Shown piece after piece: positions 8,586 through 18,823 of a DNA stretch of 64,000 nucleotides. The position numbers and the translations under genes are program-made. Under the pieces are notes generated by a model. That model was not told the origin of the DNA, searched no databases, and saw only the letters and a program-made list of their open reading frames with translations. How positions within the stretch are numbered: the stretch's first letter is position 1; each line of letters begins with the position of its first letter. This DNA is from SMYC01 sp963578475 (GTDB taxonomy: Bacteria > Acidobacteriota > Vicinamibacteria > Marinacidobacterales > SMYC01): positions 1 through 64,000 of the forward strand of contig CAUZCL010000015.1 of assembly GCA_963578475.1 (NCBI GenBank). The letters run 5' to 3'.

Positions 8586-11500
8586 TTATTGAGATGTCGG
8601 GCGTCCTACCGGTCTTGCCAGAATCCGGGGAACTGCGCTCTTCTCCATCGCGCGGTTGAGCGCCGCCACTTCTCCGCTCACGGCGGCGTCGAGCGCGCTC
8701 TTGCGCTCGGTGACCTCCCGCGACCACGCGGTCAGCTGGGACTTCTGCTGTGCGCTCGGCGCTTCGGTATATCCGTCGACGGCGCGCGCCCTCCGTGACA
8801 TTCTTTGGAATAGAGGCCGCGGGCCGCCACCGCCGAAGCCGCGCCGGCCTTCATCGCGAGACAAGAGTCTCGCGGCCTCGCTGACTTTCTCTTGAGCGGC
8901 AGCGAGTGCCGTCGTCACGGACTCGGGCGCCGTGTCCGCTTTGTCGAGCGACGCGCCGAGGCTCGTGAGCTGCTCGTCGAGGTCAGCCGCCATTTGATGG
9001 GACTCGTGCATCTCCGAGATCAAGCCTCGCAGCTCCAGCAAGTAGTCCAGGTGGGCGCGCCGATCGCTGGATGTAGCGCGAACATTGGGGTCATCGCTCA
9101 CGCTCACGGAGCGCATCGCCTCGTGGTCGCCTAGCATCACTTTGACGGTGTACGTCCCCGGGAGCACCCTCGGCCCCGGTGGCGGACCACCGAACCCACC
9201 TGTCGAACTATCCGGTATCACCGCGTCGTATCTCAGGTCCCAGTTGGCGCGGTTCAGCCCACGCTGCCCCGAGCCTTCGAGCTCACGCACGACTTGTCCC
9301 GCGGCGTCGGTGACAACGATGTGGACCTCACTTTCGCTCTCTTCCTTCACGTAATAGAAGACGAGCGCGCCCTCGGGTGGATTGGGAGCAATGAACATCT
9401 TGTGCCCGGTATTTCCCTTGTGACGGAAGGACCGGTAGCCGATCGCATCGCGGATCTCGAATAGATGGAGGTCGGCGCTCATCACAGACTCGCTCATATT
9501 TTCGAGTGGCGTCATATCGTCGAGCACCCAGATGCTGCGTCCGTGGGTTGCCAGAATGAGATCGTTCTCGCGTGGATGGATAGTGATGTCGTCGACAGGA
9601 ACGCGAGGGAGCGGGCCGGTAAGCTCGTGCCACATCGCGCCGCGATCGAACGACACGTAAGCGCCGAGCTCTCCCCCGAGGACGAGCAGATTCTCATTGC
9701 GTGGATGCTCGCGGATGACGTTCATCGTGTGACCTTCGGGAATGCCGCTCGTGATCCGGCGCCAGCTTTTTCCGTGGTCGTCGCTCACAAAGACGTAGGT
9801 GCCGAAGTCGTCGTTGCGGTGCCCGTCGAGCGTCGCGTAGACGCGTCCTTCCGCATAGCGTGAGGCCACCACACGACTGACATAGGTCGGGTCGGGAACG
9901 CCGGTGAGTCCTTTGAAGACGTTGGTCCAGCTCTCGCCGCCGTCACGCGAGACTTGCAGGTTGCCGTCGTCGGTCCCCACGTAAAGAAGCCCCGCTTGGA
10001 GCGGTGACTCACTAATCGTGATGATTTGGCCGTAGCTCGAGATCCCGTCATTGCGCGACAGCGTCTCGTCGCTCGGCATTACACCCATGATCGGCATCTC
10101 GTCGCGGTCCATGTTCTTCGTCAAGTCCACGCTTCGCGTCCACACGTCGCCACGATTCTTGGACGTGAACAAACGGTTCCCGCCGTAATAGATCGTCGTC
10201 GCGTCGTGCGGCGAGAGCAGCACAGGAGAGTTCCAGTCGAACCGATAGCGGTCTTCGCCGTCCTCCGGCTCGGGCCGGATGCTCTTGGTCTCGAGGCTCT
10301 CCAGGTCGAGCCGCCGCAAGTTTCCGTTCTGGGACTCGACGTAAACGGTTGTCGGATCGTTGGGGTCGATCTGAGTATAGAACCCGTCCCCTCCGCCGAC
10401 GCGGAACCAATCTTCGTTCGTGATGCCTTGCTGGTAGCGGGTGCGTACGGGACCGCCCCAGCTCCCGTTGTCTTGGAGCCCGCCATAAATGTTGTAGGGC
10501 GTGTCCATGTCGTAGCCAACTTCGTAGAACTGGCCGAGTGCAAGCGTATTGACGAAGTCCCATGTCAGACCGCGATCGTAGGAATAGTGGATGCCGCCGT
10601 CGGAGCCCAAGAGCATGTGGTTGGAGTTGTCAGGATTTATCCACATCGCGTGAAAATCACCGTGAATCATCGTCACGCGATCGTCGACGAAGGTCTTGCC
10701 GCCATCCTCCGAGTAGAACATCCGCGATCCCATGACCCAGATGCGCTGGTCGTTTTGGGGGTCGATGCGGATGGTGCTGTAATACATCGGACGGGGATTG
10801 GTATCGCTCATCCGCGTCCAGCTCGCGCCCTTGTCCTCGGAGCGAAAGATGCCGCCCTCCTTGTTCTGGATGATCGCGTAGACGATGCGCGGGTCTTTGC
10901 GATAGATATCGATCCCGATGCGCCCCATATCTCCGCTGGGAAGCCCCTCGGTGAGCTTCTTCCAGCTCGCGCCGCCGTCGGTCGTTTTGTAGAGGCCGCC
11001 CGACGGCCCGCCACCGTTGAACCCGTAGGCCCGGCGCCGCCTCTGATAAGCCGCGGCGTAGAGCGTATCCGGGCTCTCGGGATCCATGGCCAGATCGATG
11101 AAGCCGGTGTTCTCGTCGATGAACTTCGTATTCGTCCAGGTTTTGCCGCCATCGGTCGTCTTGTAGATACCGCGCTCCTCGTTGGGACCCCAGAGATGAC
11201 CGATCGCCGCAACATAGACGATATCCGGGTTTCGCGGGTGGATGTGGACCCCGCCGATGTGATGCGTATTCTCGAGGCCCATGTGGCTCCAGCTTTCTCC
11301 GCCATCGGTCGACTTGTAGACGCCATCACCCCAGGACGAGCTCTGGCGATTCGCAGGCTCGCCGGTTCCCGCCCAGAGGATCGAAGGGTCGGACGCGGCC
11401 ACCGCGATATTGCCGATGCTCGAGATCGGCTGATCATCGAAGAGCGGCTTCCACGTCACACCGTTATTCGACGTCTTCCAGACGCCGGCCGACGCGGTCG

Positions 11501-11693
11501 CGACGAACGCGATATGCGGGTTCGATTCCACAACGGCAAAGTCGTCGATGCGCCCGCCCATGATGGCGGGGCCGATATTGCGCCACTCGAGCTGGCTCAG
11601 CACGAGCTCCAATGTGCTCGTGTCTTGAGCGGAAGCGACGCTTCCGAGGGATAGGACCAAAAGAAACGAAAGGCCCAGGACAGGTCGATTCAT
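8586..11693 (-). CDS. secreted BNR/Asp-box (VPS10/sortilin-like) propeller protein
   Basis: Intact 1035-residue exported protein with a signal peptide ending SVASAQ at about residue 23. At least ten Asp-box turns are visible (STDGGESW, TTDGGKTW, TTDGGASW, SEDKGASW, SYDRGLTW, SKNRGDVW, SRDGGESW, SDDHGKSW among them), giving two stacked propellers over roughly residues 35-720. A glycine/proline-rich linker and a coiled C-terminal tail (820-1020) with FGGPPPGPRVLPGTYTVKV follow. Proteins of this architecture are abundant in Acidobacteriota and are usually annotated as glycosyl hydrolases, but no catalytic function is proven. AGGAGG lies 8 nt upstream of ATG 11693. It shares a short divergent promoter region with the gene at 11737. 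Confidence 0.85.
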   Translation of the reverse strand: MNRPVLGLSFLLVLSLGSVASAQDTSTLELVLSQLEWRNIGPAIMGGRIDDFAVVESNPHIAFVATASAGVWKTSNNGVTWKPLFDDQPISSIGNIAVAASDPSILWAGTGEPANRQSSSWGDGVYKSTDGGESWSHMGLENTHHIGGVHIHPRNPDIVYVAAIGHLWGPNEERGIYKTTDGGKTWTNTKFIDENTGFIDLAMDPESPDTLYAAAYQRRRRAYGFNGGGPSGGLYKTTDGGASWKKLTEGLPSGDMGRIGIDIYRKDPRIVYAIIQNKEGGIFRSEDKGASWTRMSDTNPRPMYYSTIRIDPQNDQRIWVMGSRMFYSEDGGKTFVDDRVTMIHGDFHAMWINPDNSNHMLLGSDGGIHYSYDRGLTWDFVNTLALGQFYEVGYDMDTPYNIYGGLQDNGSWGGPVRTRYQQGITNEDWFRVGGGDGFYTQIDPNDPTTVYVESQNGNLRRLDLESLETKSIRPEPEDGEDRYRFDWNSPVLLSPHDATTIYYGGNRLFTSKNRGDVWTRSVDLTKNMDRDEMPIMGVMPSDETLSRNDGISSYGQIITISESPLQAGLLYVGTDDGNLQVSRDGGESWTNVFKGLTGVPDPTYVSRVVASRYAEGRVYATLDGHRNDDFGTYVFVSDDHGKSWRRITSGIPEGHTMNVIREHPRNENLLVLGGELGAYVSFDRGAMWHELTGPLPRVPVDDITIHPRENDLILATHGRSIWVLDDMTPLENMSESVMSADLHLFEIRDAIGYRSFRHKGNTGHKMFIAPNPPEGALVFYYVKEESESEVHIVVTDAAGQVVRELEGSGQRGLNRANWDLRYDAVIPDSSTGGFGGPPPGPRVLPGTYTVKVMLGDHEAMRSVSVSDDPNVRATSSDRRAHLDYLLELRGLISEMHESHQMAADLDEQLTSLGASLDKADTAPESVTTALAAAQEKVSEAARLLSRDEGRRGFGGGGPRPLFQRMSRRARAVDGYTEAPSAQQKSQLTAWSREVTERKSALDAAVSGEVAALNRAMEKSAVPRILARPVGRPTSQ

Positions 11694-11736
11694 GGCTCAG
11701 CCTCCTAAATTGGGTATGTATTGTATGCTCTGGCGC
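11694..11736. promoter_or_regulatory. divergent promoter region between BNR protein and FG-GAP/sulfotransferase gene
   Basis: Only 43 nt separate the two start codons. On the minus strand TACAAT lies at 11720-11725 with AGGAGG nearer the BNR start. On the plus strand TATGCT at 11724-11729 is a weak -10 candidate, 7 nt before ATG 11737. The two polymerase sites would overlap, so the genes probably compete or are co-controlled. Confidence 0.4.
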
Positions 11737-14389
11737 ATGAAGAAACACGCGAAATGGTGGACTCCGGCTGTGCTGGTCACGACCGCTTTGTTTCCAGGTG
11801 CTTGCGGCGACGGAGGTGGTCCCGACCTCGATCAGGCGCTCGTTCTGAGTATGGCGGCTCTCGGCGAGAACGCAGACGGCTCTCCCAACCCGCTCCCTGC
11901 GCGCCTTGGGATTCTCACGCGCGAGGGTGGAGCGTGGCGCTACCGCTTCATCGAGGACCCGGACAGCAATGTCTTCCACAAGGCGATGGCCTATCGATCG
12001 AGCTTGCTGACCCTCGGCGGCACCCGGGCGGTCGTGAAGCTATGGGGCGCCGATGGCAGCTTGGACACGCTCTGGGACGTCGATTTCGGCGGAAAGTTCA
12101 GCCGGATGCGGGACGCCGAGATCGGAGACATCTACGGCGACGGCTCCCAGGCCATCGTCGTCGCAACGCACGACCAAGGCGTGGTCGCGGTTTTGCGGCC
12201 AGACGGCGAGGGTGGTTTTTCCGTCGAGGAGCTCGACCGTACGCCCGAGACTGTCGTCCACGAGATCGAGCTCGGGGATTTGAACGGCGACGGTATCCTC
12301 GAGATTTACGCCACGCCTACCGCACCCAACAAGGTGGATGGAACGGCGCAGCCCGGCAAAGTCGCGCGCTACGTCCCCGCTTCCGGCGAAGGCCGCGTGG
12401 ATGTCGTCGACCTCGGAGACCGCCACGCCAAGGAGATCCTCGTCGACGACCTCGATGGCGACGGGCGCGACGAGCTCTACGTGTCCGTGGAAGCGATCTC
12501 CGGGGGGAAGGTGGAGATTCGCCGATACGATCATGACACGGATCCAACCGCGGCCAATATCGTGGCCACCCTCGACGACAAGCTGTGTCGTTTTCTCACC
12601 GTGGGTGACGTGGATGGCGACGGTAAGAAGGAAATGGTGGCGGCGACGTACAAAGCCGGCCTCTGGCTTTTGCGGCCGCGCGAGGGCATGTGGGAAAAGG
12701 AGCTCATCGATGCGGACTCCTCGGGTTTCGAGCACGCCTCCATTCTTCTCGATTTGGACGAGGACGGTCGCAACGAGCTTTACGTCGCGAGCGACGATCA
12801 GGGCGAGCTGAGGCGTTACGTTCTTTCTGACGACGGCTGGCAGCGAGAGACCTTATGGACATTCGAGGACGATCTCGGTCGGTTCACGTGGAACATCATG
12901 CCCGTTCCGCTCGGAAGCTTGCCTCCGTCTTCCAACACGGCATCCTCGGCGACCGAAACGACGGAAGATCTTGCCGACGAGCCGCCTCGAGGTCTTCTCG
13001 TCAAGAAGGCTTCCGTCTCCGCCGGCTACGTTCTCTTCTCTCCGCTCCTTTCGGGCGTCACTTATCTCATCGACAACGACGGCCAGGTCGTGCACACATG
13101 GGAGAGCGACTACGCCCCCGGGGTCAGCGTCTACTTGCTGGATAACGGCCATCTTCTACGTGCGGGCCGCGAGCCTGAAGTGCCCGTGTTCTCCATCGGA
13201 GGCCACGGCGGCCGCATTCAAGAATTCACATGGGACGGCGACCTCGTCTGGGACTTCAAGCTCGCCAACGAACAGCGCCTCATGCACCACGACAACGAGC
13301 CGCTCCCGAACGGAAACGTCCTCGCCATCGCGTGGGAGAGAAAATCCACGGAGGAAGTTCTTCGCGCCGGTCGCCGGCCAGACGCGATACTGGAGGCGGG
13401 GCTTTGGCCCGATATGTTGCTCGAGCCCGTACGGCCGGATGGAGCTCGCATCGTTTGGGAGTGGCATGCATGGGATCACCTCGTTCAAGATCACGATCCC
13501 GATTTGGAAGGCTACGGTGACCCGCGATCACATCCGGAGCTCATCAACCTCCACGGCGATGGCGAGCGCACGGAGTTTCCTGCGGAGGAGCTCGAAAGGC
13601 TCAAGGCTCTCGGCTACATGGCAGCCGATACGAGCTCCCAGGACTTGCTCTCCGATTATCTTCATACCAACGCCATCGCCTATAACGCGGCGCTCGACCA
13701 AATCGCAGTGAGCACACCGCGGTTCCACGAGATATGGATCCTCGACCACAGCACCACGACGGAGGAGGCCGCGGGGCACTCGGGTGGGCGCTGGGGCAAG
13801 GGAGGCGATCTCTTGTATCGCTGGGGAAACCCCAGGACTTATGGGCATGGTGACGAATCGGCGCGGCAATTATTCGGACAGCACGACGTTCGCTGGATTC
13901 CCGAGAGCTTGCCGGGCGGCGGGAACATGCTCGTCTTCAACAACGACCCGAGCAGTCCGGAAGGCAACTACTCGGCCGTCTTCGAGATCGTGCCGCCGAT
14001 AGATAGCGAAGGGCGCTACGTCTTTCCGGCGAGCAGCCCTTTGGGACCCGCCGAGCCGACATGGACCTACGAAGCTCCCGACAAGACGTCCTTTTATTCG
14101 GACTTCATCTCCGGCGCGCATCGGCTCGCGAACGGGCACACCATGATCTGCTCGGGCGCGCAAGGACGCTTTATCGAGGTCACTTCCGCGGGGTGAGATC
14201 GTTTGGGAGTACTGGAGCCCCTATTCCGGCAACGTGCGCAATCCCGACGGCTCACAGCCACATTTCGTCGCGGGCAACACCTACGCTGTTTTTCGCGCCA
14301 CGAGATTCGCACCCGACGCGGCGGCGCTCGCCGGACGAGACCTGCAACCCCTCGACCCGCAGCCAGCACCTGTGGCTGCCGAGCCATGA
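11737..14389 (+). CDS. FG-GAP repeat plus arylsulfotransferase-like (ASST) protein, frameshifted near 14192
   Basis: Exported protein, possibly a lipoprotein (Cys in FPGACGDG, an imperfect lipobox). The N-terminal half holds four FG-GAP/VCBS blades with calcium-loop motifs DLNGDGILE, DLDGDGRDE, DVDGDGKKE and DLDEDGRNE. From about residue 420 it becomes an arylsulfotransferase-type propeller: GYVLFSPLLSG, IDNDGQVVHTWES, HHDNEPLPNGNVLAIAWE, then WGNPRTYG and GGGNMLVFNND. The frame stops at 14196 after VTSAG, but homologous sequence continues in the next frame as EIVWEYWSPYSGNVRNPDG to the TGA at 14387-14389. One G of the GGGG run at about 14190-14193 is missing. Whether it transfers sulfate is unknown. 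Confidence 0.75.
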
Positions 14390-14433
14390 CGCAAGCCTGC
14401 TCAATTCCTGTTTCGTAATACGTCGGGCTTGAG

Positions 14434-14903
14434 GTGCCACTCCAGGTTGTTGGGCGGTGTGACCGCGAGCTCTTCAGGTTGAGCGAGCTCCCTCAGCTGC
14501 GGGGTGAAATCATAAGGGACGGCGTCGTGTTCGGCGCGATGATGGGGACGATGGGAATGTTGCCCATGATCGGCAAGATGGCCGGCTACCCGTCCGATGC
14601 ATTCGGATTTCTTGTGCACATGGGGGTAAGCGCCGTGATCGGCGGGAACCTTCGGACTGGTTCTTGGTAGCCGGATTAGCGGCTTCAGAGGCGGTCTGGG
14701 CTACGGTGCTATTGGGACCACTTACGCTCATGCCCTTTTTCATGGGAATGGGCTTGGGCGTCAATTGGAGCCTCGAGGCCGCCAGCAGCATGTTGCCAAG
14801 CCTCCTGGGCCACCTGGTCTTCGGCGCCATTTTGGGCGGCAGCTACGGTTGGGTCTCGAGTCCGGCATGCTCCTCCGCAGGACTGGCAGCAGAACCCCCC
14901 TGA
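14434..14903 (+). pseudogene. small multi-pass membrane protein with two or more frameshifts
   Basis: Three frames are needed to follow one hydrophobic protein: GVVFGAMMGTMGMLPMIGKM and FGFLVHMGVSAVIGG in the first, LVLGSRISGFRGGLGYGAI in a second, then LGPLTLMPFFMGMGLGVNW and LLGHLVFGAILGGSYGW in a third. The order and Gly/Met-rich helices resemble a four-helix membrane protein common in soil bacteria, whose family I cannot name with certainty. Shifts fall near 14650 and 14705. The true start is unclear; an internal GTG near 14526 is possible. Confidence 0.45.
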
Positions 14904-14931
14904 CCCGAGTCGATCGACCCCCTGGACATCC

Positions 14932-15082
14932 GGTCGAGGGGTCGACTTCAAGCCGCTCTGGAAGAGGCAGGTGGCGGGACTCTGTTCCACCTAAACAAGG
15001 TGTTCTCGCGGCTGTGCGCTCCCATACCGGCGGCTCCCTCGGTCACGACGATGTAACGCTGATTGCGGTAGATGTGCACTAG
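14932..15082 (+). pseudogene. C-terminal remnant of a SpoIIE/PP2C-type phosphatase
   Basis: GRLQAALEEAGGGTLFHLNK in one frame followed by VLAAVRSHTGG and HDDVTLIAVDVH in the next recalls the end of SpoIIE-type PP2C phosphatases (DDxTLxxV). Only about 50 residues survive, with a one-base shift near 14998. The rest of the gene is absent. Confidence 0.4.
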
Positions 15083-15095
15083 TCCCCTGTATCAA

Positions 15096-16514
15096 TCACT
15101 CCGCTGCGAGCTCCTCGATACGGAACAGCCGGCCCGCGCGCATGACGTGCGTGATGCTGCGAAGATGCCGGATGTCTTCGAGAGGGTTTTCGGCGAGCAC
15201 GATCAAATCGGCGATCTTGTTCATCGCAACCACCCCGATATCCTCACGTCCCATGGCTCGTGCGCCGTTTCTCGTCGCCATGACGATGAGCTCGTTCGAC
15301 TCGATGCCGGCGGCGTGCATCGCTTCGATCTCCGCATAGACCGACGGGCCGTGGAAAGTTCCGGGGTTGCCCGCGTCGGTGCCCATCGCGATCGGGATGC
15401 CGGCGCGGTGGACCCGGCGTAGATTTTCGACTTTGCGCGCATAGGATTCCGCGAGACGCTCGCGGTAAGCGGCGAAATCACGCTCGAACTTTCGCACCTC
15501 TGGATGGTCCTGGAGACTCGGGCTTTCGAGGACGCGCCGCCTAGTCGCGGTGTCGATACATCCATTTGGGTCGTCGAGACTCGGCGTGGTGACGCCCTTG
15601 ACGGCTTCAAACATGTTCAGGTAGCCGTCGCCGACGATGAGGGTCGGTGTGTAGATCGTTCCGGCTTCTTTTGCCAGCGTGAGAAACTCTTCGTCCACGA
15701 GTTGAACGTCGACGCCGTGGACGAGCAAATGCACGCCTTCACGCAGCACGACTTTCGCCTCTCGCAAGCTCGTCGCGTGGACGATCAGCGGAAGGTTCTC
15801 GCGCCGCGCCTCGTCGGCGACCGCGATCACCCGTCCATCGATGTCCTCGCGCTCGCCTTCGCGGACACGGAGAAACCAAATCTTGATAGCGTCGGTCGCC
15901 CGTGACGCCATGTAGCGCACCGCGGCGCGTCCCGCCTCTTCATCCGACAGCAAGATCATCTCCTGCTCGCCTGGCAGGTTCAGCTTGGCCCGCGGCGCAT
16001 GCGTGATCAGTGGGCCCGCGGCGGCCACGTGCGGCGACATCGGATCGTGCTCGGCGGAAGCGCGCAGCTCCCACGACCAGGGAAACCCGCCGACGTCAAA
16101 GACGCTGGTCACGCCCGAGCACAGATACGAGCGGTAGTAACGGCCCGGGTTCGACTTGAGCTGGGCTTCGGTGACGTCGAACGGATGCAGGTCGCGAAGG
16201 TCCAGCGTGTCGGGACGTCCCTCGAACCAGCCGGTTTGAGCGAAGTGCACATGCGCATCGACGAGCCCGGGCAGCACCCAAGAGCCTGACGGCAGGTCGA
16301 CGACTTTCGCGCCCTCGGGGGCGGCGCATGCGTTGCGGGTGCCGGCGCAGACGATCTGCTCACCCCGCACCACGATGCGCGCGTTCGGCACCGGCGCCGC
16401 CCCTGTTCCGTCGAAGAGCGTCGCGCCCGCGAGAACAAGAGGCGTGTCTTGCGCCTCGGCCGGAGCTCCGGCGGCCACGATACAGACTGCGAGAAAAGCT
16501 GTCGATGGCTTCAT
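15096..16514 (-). CDS. secreted amidohydrolase, imidazolonepropionase/prolidase-like
   Basis: Intact 472-residue amidohydrolase with a signal peptide ending APAEAQ at about residue 22. Metal and catalytic motifs: DAHVHF at about 86-91, the Lys of DAIKIWFL (the usual position of the bridging lysine), IVHATS, LVHGVDV and the late Asp in MGTDAGNPG. A C-terminal NKIADLIVLAENP strand closes the composite beta domain. Last gene of the xsc-led minus-strand operon, 17 nt after the AllA-like gene. Family members hydrolyse amide or peptide bonds or cyclic imides; the substrate is unknown. Confidence 0.82.
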   Translation of the reverse strand: MKPSTAFLAVCIVAAGAPAEAQDTPLVLAGATLFDGTGAAPVPNARIVVRGEQIVCAGTRNACAAPEGAKVVDLPSGSWVLPGLVDAHVHFAQTGWFEGRPDTLDLRDLHPFDVTEAQLKSNPGRYYRSYLCSGVTSVFDVGGFPWSWELRASAEHDPMSPHVAAAGPLITHAPRAKLNLPGEQEMILLSDEEAGRAAVRYMASRATDAIKIWFLRVREGEREDIDGRVIAVADEARRENLPLIVHATSLREAKVVLREGVHLLVHGVDVQLVDEEFLTLAKEAGTIYTPTLIVGDGYLNMFEAVKGVTTPSLDDPNGCIDTATRRRVLESPSLQDHPEVRKFERDFAAYRERLAESYARKVENLRRVHRAGIPIAMGTDAGNPGTFHGPSVYAEIEAMHAAGIESNELIVMATRNGARAMGREDIGVVAMNKIADLIVLAENPLEDIRHLRSITHVMRAGRLFRIEELAAE

Positions 16515-16531
16515 GGGACTTCCCTTTCCTC

Positions 16532-17038
16532 TCAGAGATCGACCTCGAAGATGATGCCGCGTTCCGTCTCATAGTCGACGACTTGGGTCGGGTTCGGGTC
16601 GACGTTCAAGATGACGAAGCTCGCTCCTGGCGGGGAGAGAATGTAGCGATCGAGCGAGTGCCACGTGCCGGTCTTGTATACAAAACCCTGCGTCCCGTCG
16701 ATCAAGAACGCGTGTACGTCTTCCGGCTCGGGAATGGCTTTCGGGTCGCTCGGGTCTGTGGGGGCCGCGACGGCGACGACCGCGAGTGAGCCTGAAAGCG
16801 GCACGAAGGTCTGCGTGACGTTGAAATGCCTCTCGAGCTCCGTGAACGTGCGGCCTTGATAGGGCTGCCAAATGACGTCGAGCGTCGGCCGACCGTCGAT
16901 CGTAAACGTCGCGGGAAAGAATTCGCGCTGCTCCGGCGGCATCGACTTCGCTTCCATGACTTCCCCGAACGGACGGAACGACTCCGCTGTCATGACTTCG
17001 ACTTTGAGTTTATGTATTTTTGTCACACCATCTCCCAT
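16532..17038 (-). CDS. allA: ureidoglycolate lyase-like protein (AllA family)
   Basis: 168-residue cupin-like protein of the AllA family: FRPFGEVMEA near the N-terminus, FPATFTIDGRP, NVTQTFVPLSGS, then the FLIDGTQGFVYKTGTWHSL segment with the conserved Gly-Thr-Trp-His. AllA releases urea and glyoxylate from ureidoglycolate at the end of purine breakdown. No other allantoin gene is in the window and its operon partners are transport and amide hydrolysis genes, so a related lyase reaction on another ureido or amide acid is possible. Seven nt separate it from the transporter stop. Confidence 0.75.
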   Translation of the reverse strand: MGDGVTKIHKLKVEVMTAESFRPFGEVMEAKSMPPEQREFFPATFTIDGRPTLDVIWQPYQGRTFTELERHFNVTQTFVPLSGSLAVVAVAAPTDPSDPKAIPEPEDVHAFLIDGTQGFVYKTGTWHSLDRYILSPPGASFVILNVDPNPTQVVDYETERGIIFEVDL

Positions 17039-17045
17039 CAGCCTG

Positions 17046-18455
17046 TCAGAATGGCCCGAGCGCGATGGATTGCGCGACGATCACCCCGATGATCGCTGTC
17101 GCCAACACGATCCAGAAAAAAGGCCAGTAGAATTTCAGCCACGTCACGAAGCTCACGCGGCCGATCGCGAGTGTCGCTACGAAGTATCCAGACGTGGGGA
17201 AAAGAATGTTGGTGATGCCGTCACCCCAATGCGTCGCGAGCACGACGACTTGGCGGGTCAGCCCCACGAGATCCGCCATCGGGATGAGAATCGGAAGTAT
17301 TATCAAGCACTGACCGCTCCCGGAAGGCACGAGGAAGTTGAAGACGGTCTGTGTCAGCAGAATCCCGACAGCCGTGAAGGCTTCTGGTAGCGCGTCGACG
17401 AGGCTCGCGATGTGAAATACGAAAGTGTCGAGAATGTTTCCTTCGACCATGATGACCGAGACGCCGCGCGCCACCCCGACGATGAGAGCTCCGACGAGCA
17501 TCTCCTTGAACGCGCTGTTGAAGTTGCGGCAGATTTCGTTGGCTACGTGCCCCGCGCACAACGACGTGACCACCGCCATCGCAACGAAAAGACCGGAGAT
17601 CTCGTTGAGGCTGAGGCCTAGCTGGAGGATCGCGACGACGATGGCGACGAACATGATGAGCGCAGCCAGCGCGGCAAAGCTCTGCCGCTCGGTGAAGGTT
17701 TCCGCCTTTTCTCCCTCCGCCGCGAGCTCCGTCCGGAGCGCTCCGTCCACGTCAGCGTTCAAGCCGGACTCGGGATGCGCATGCACTCTTCTCGCATAGC
17801 GCATCACGAAAGCGATGGAGAAGAGCTGGATCACGAGAAAGGACAACGTGCGATACCAGGCGCCGGAGAACATCGGGAGCTCCGCCAGCATGTGTCCGAT
17901 GCCAATCGTGGCGGGCGCGGTGATCCCGAACGCGTAGCCGAGCGTCGACGAGAGCAACACCATCCCCACCGCGGTCACGGAGTCGTAGCCCAGTCGCAGC
18001 ATCAGCGGGAGCACGATGGGCAAGTAAGCAATGCCGAGCTCCGGCGTTCAGATGAACGCAGCAATCAGCCCAAAGATGCCCATGAGGGCCGGGATCAAGA
18101 GCTCGGTCCGGTCGTTCATCCAAGTCATCAGACGTCGTATGCCTAAATCGATGACGCCCGTGCGGCGTAGCACACCCACCGAGCCGCCGACGAGAAGCGT
18201 CAAGAACACGACGCTCGAAGCCTCGCTGAGGCCGACGGGGATCGCCGTCACGATGTCCATGAACCCGACGGGCGTCGGTTCGATCACGTGGTACGAGCCC
18301 GCAACGACACTCTCGCGGCCGTTCGGCAAGACCGTGCGCTCGTAGCTTCCCGCGGGCACGATCCACGTGAGAGCCGCGACAACGAGGATGAAGCCGCACA
18401 GCACGACATAAATGTCGGGTAGCTCGAAGCGCGAAGTACGCTGGGACACCGTCAC
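17046..18455 (-). CDS. YfcC/DcuC-family anion transporter, interrupted by in-frame TGA at 18048-18050
   Basis: Multi-pass carrier of about 470 residues related to YfcC and C4-dicarboxylate carriers. The N-terminal 135 residues start at GTG 18455 (FELPDIYVVLCGFILVVAAL). The rest is in exactly the same frame after a TGA codon: AAFI, stop, TPELGIAYLPIVLPL. A Gly codon (GGA) one substitution away would restore it. The second part has LVPSGSGQCLIILPILIPM and ILFPTSGYF motifs typical of the family. The GTG start overlaps the DUF2784 stop (GTGA). Likely an organic-acid importer serving the operon; it is inactive if the stop is real. Confidence 0.78.
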
Positions 18456-18823
18456 GCGGTCCTCCGCACGTAGCGCCGAACGACGAAGGCGTAGAGCGCG
18501 ACGTTAGCGACGAGAACGAAAGCGGCCAGCACGAATTGCACGTTGCGTGTCAGCGCTTCGGGATAGATTACAGGCAATAAATAATGCTCGACGAAGCTCG
18601 TCTCGTAACCGCGCTCCCCCGCTCGACGACGCAGCCAATTTTCGAGCGGTGTCAGTGGGCACATCCAACCGGCAAGCTCGATGAGAACACCCCACACCGC
18701 CGCTGGGATATGCGCCCACACCAGGCGGGGCCAGCGAGCCACGAGTAGCCCGCCCAGCACGAGGAAAAAGATGAAGGCGAGGTGGATCGCCAAGGTCAGG
18801 TCAGCAAGCGCGGATGGGATCAA
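18452..18823 (-). CDS. DUF2784 family membrane protein
   Basis: 123 residues with three to four helices: LAIHLAFIFFLVLGGLLV, VWGVLIELAGWMCPLTPLEN (the family's signature region) and FVLAAFVLVANVALYAFVV. DUF2784 has no known function. A TTG start at 18823 overlaps the upstream amidohydrolase stop (TTGA), and its own stop overlaps the transporter start, so it is translationally coupled on both sides. Confidence 0.8.
   Translation of the reverse strand: MIPSALADLTLAIHLAFIFFLVLGGLLVARWPRLVWAHIPAAVWGVLIELAGWMCPLTPLENWLRRRAGERGYETSFVEHYLLPVIYPEALTRNVQFVLAAFVLVANVALYAFVVRRYVRRTA

Noticed and set aside
10026..11654. 542-codon plus-strand open frame
   Set aside because: Exactly antisense to the intact BNR propeller gene; no signal peptide or recognisable domain. 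High GC and codon bias make long antisense frames common here.
12040..12735. 231-codon minus-strand open frame
   Set aside because: Antisense to the FG-GAP domain with its clear calcium-loop motifs.
17046..18455. General recoding of TGA as an amino acid
   Set aside because: Many intact genes here end in TGA at the expected family length (SauS, vapB, DASS, xsc), so TGA is a normal stop; the transporter TGA is a local event.
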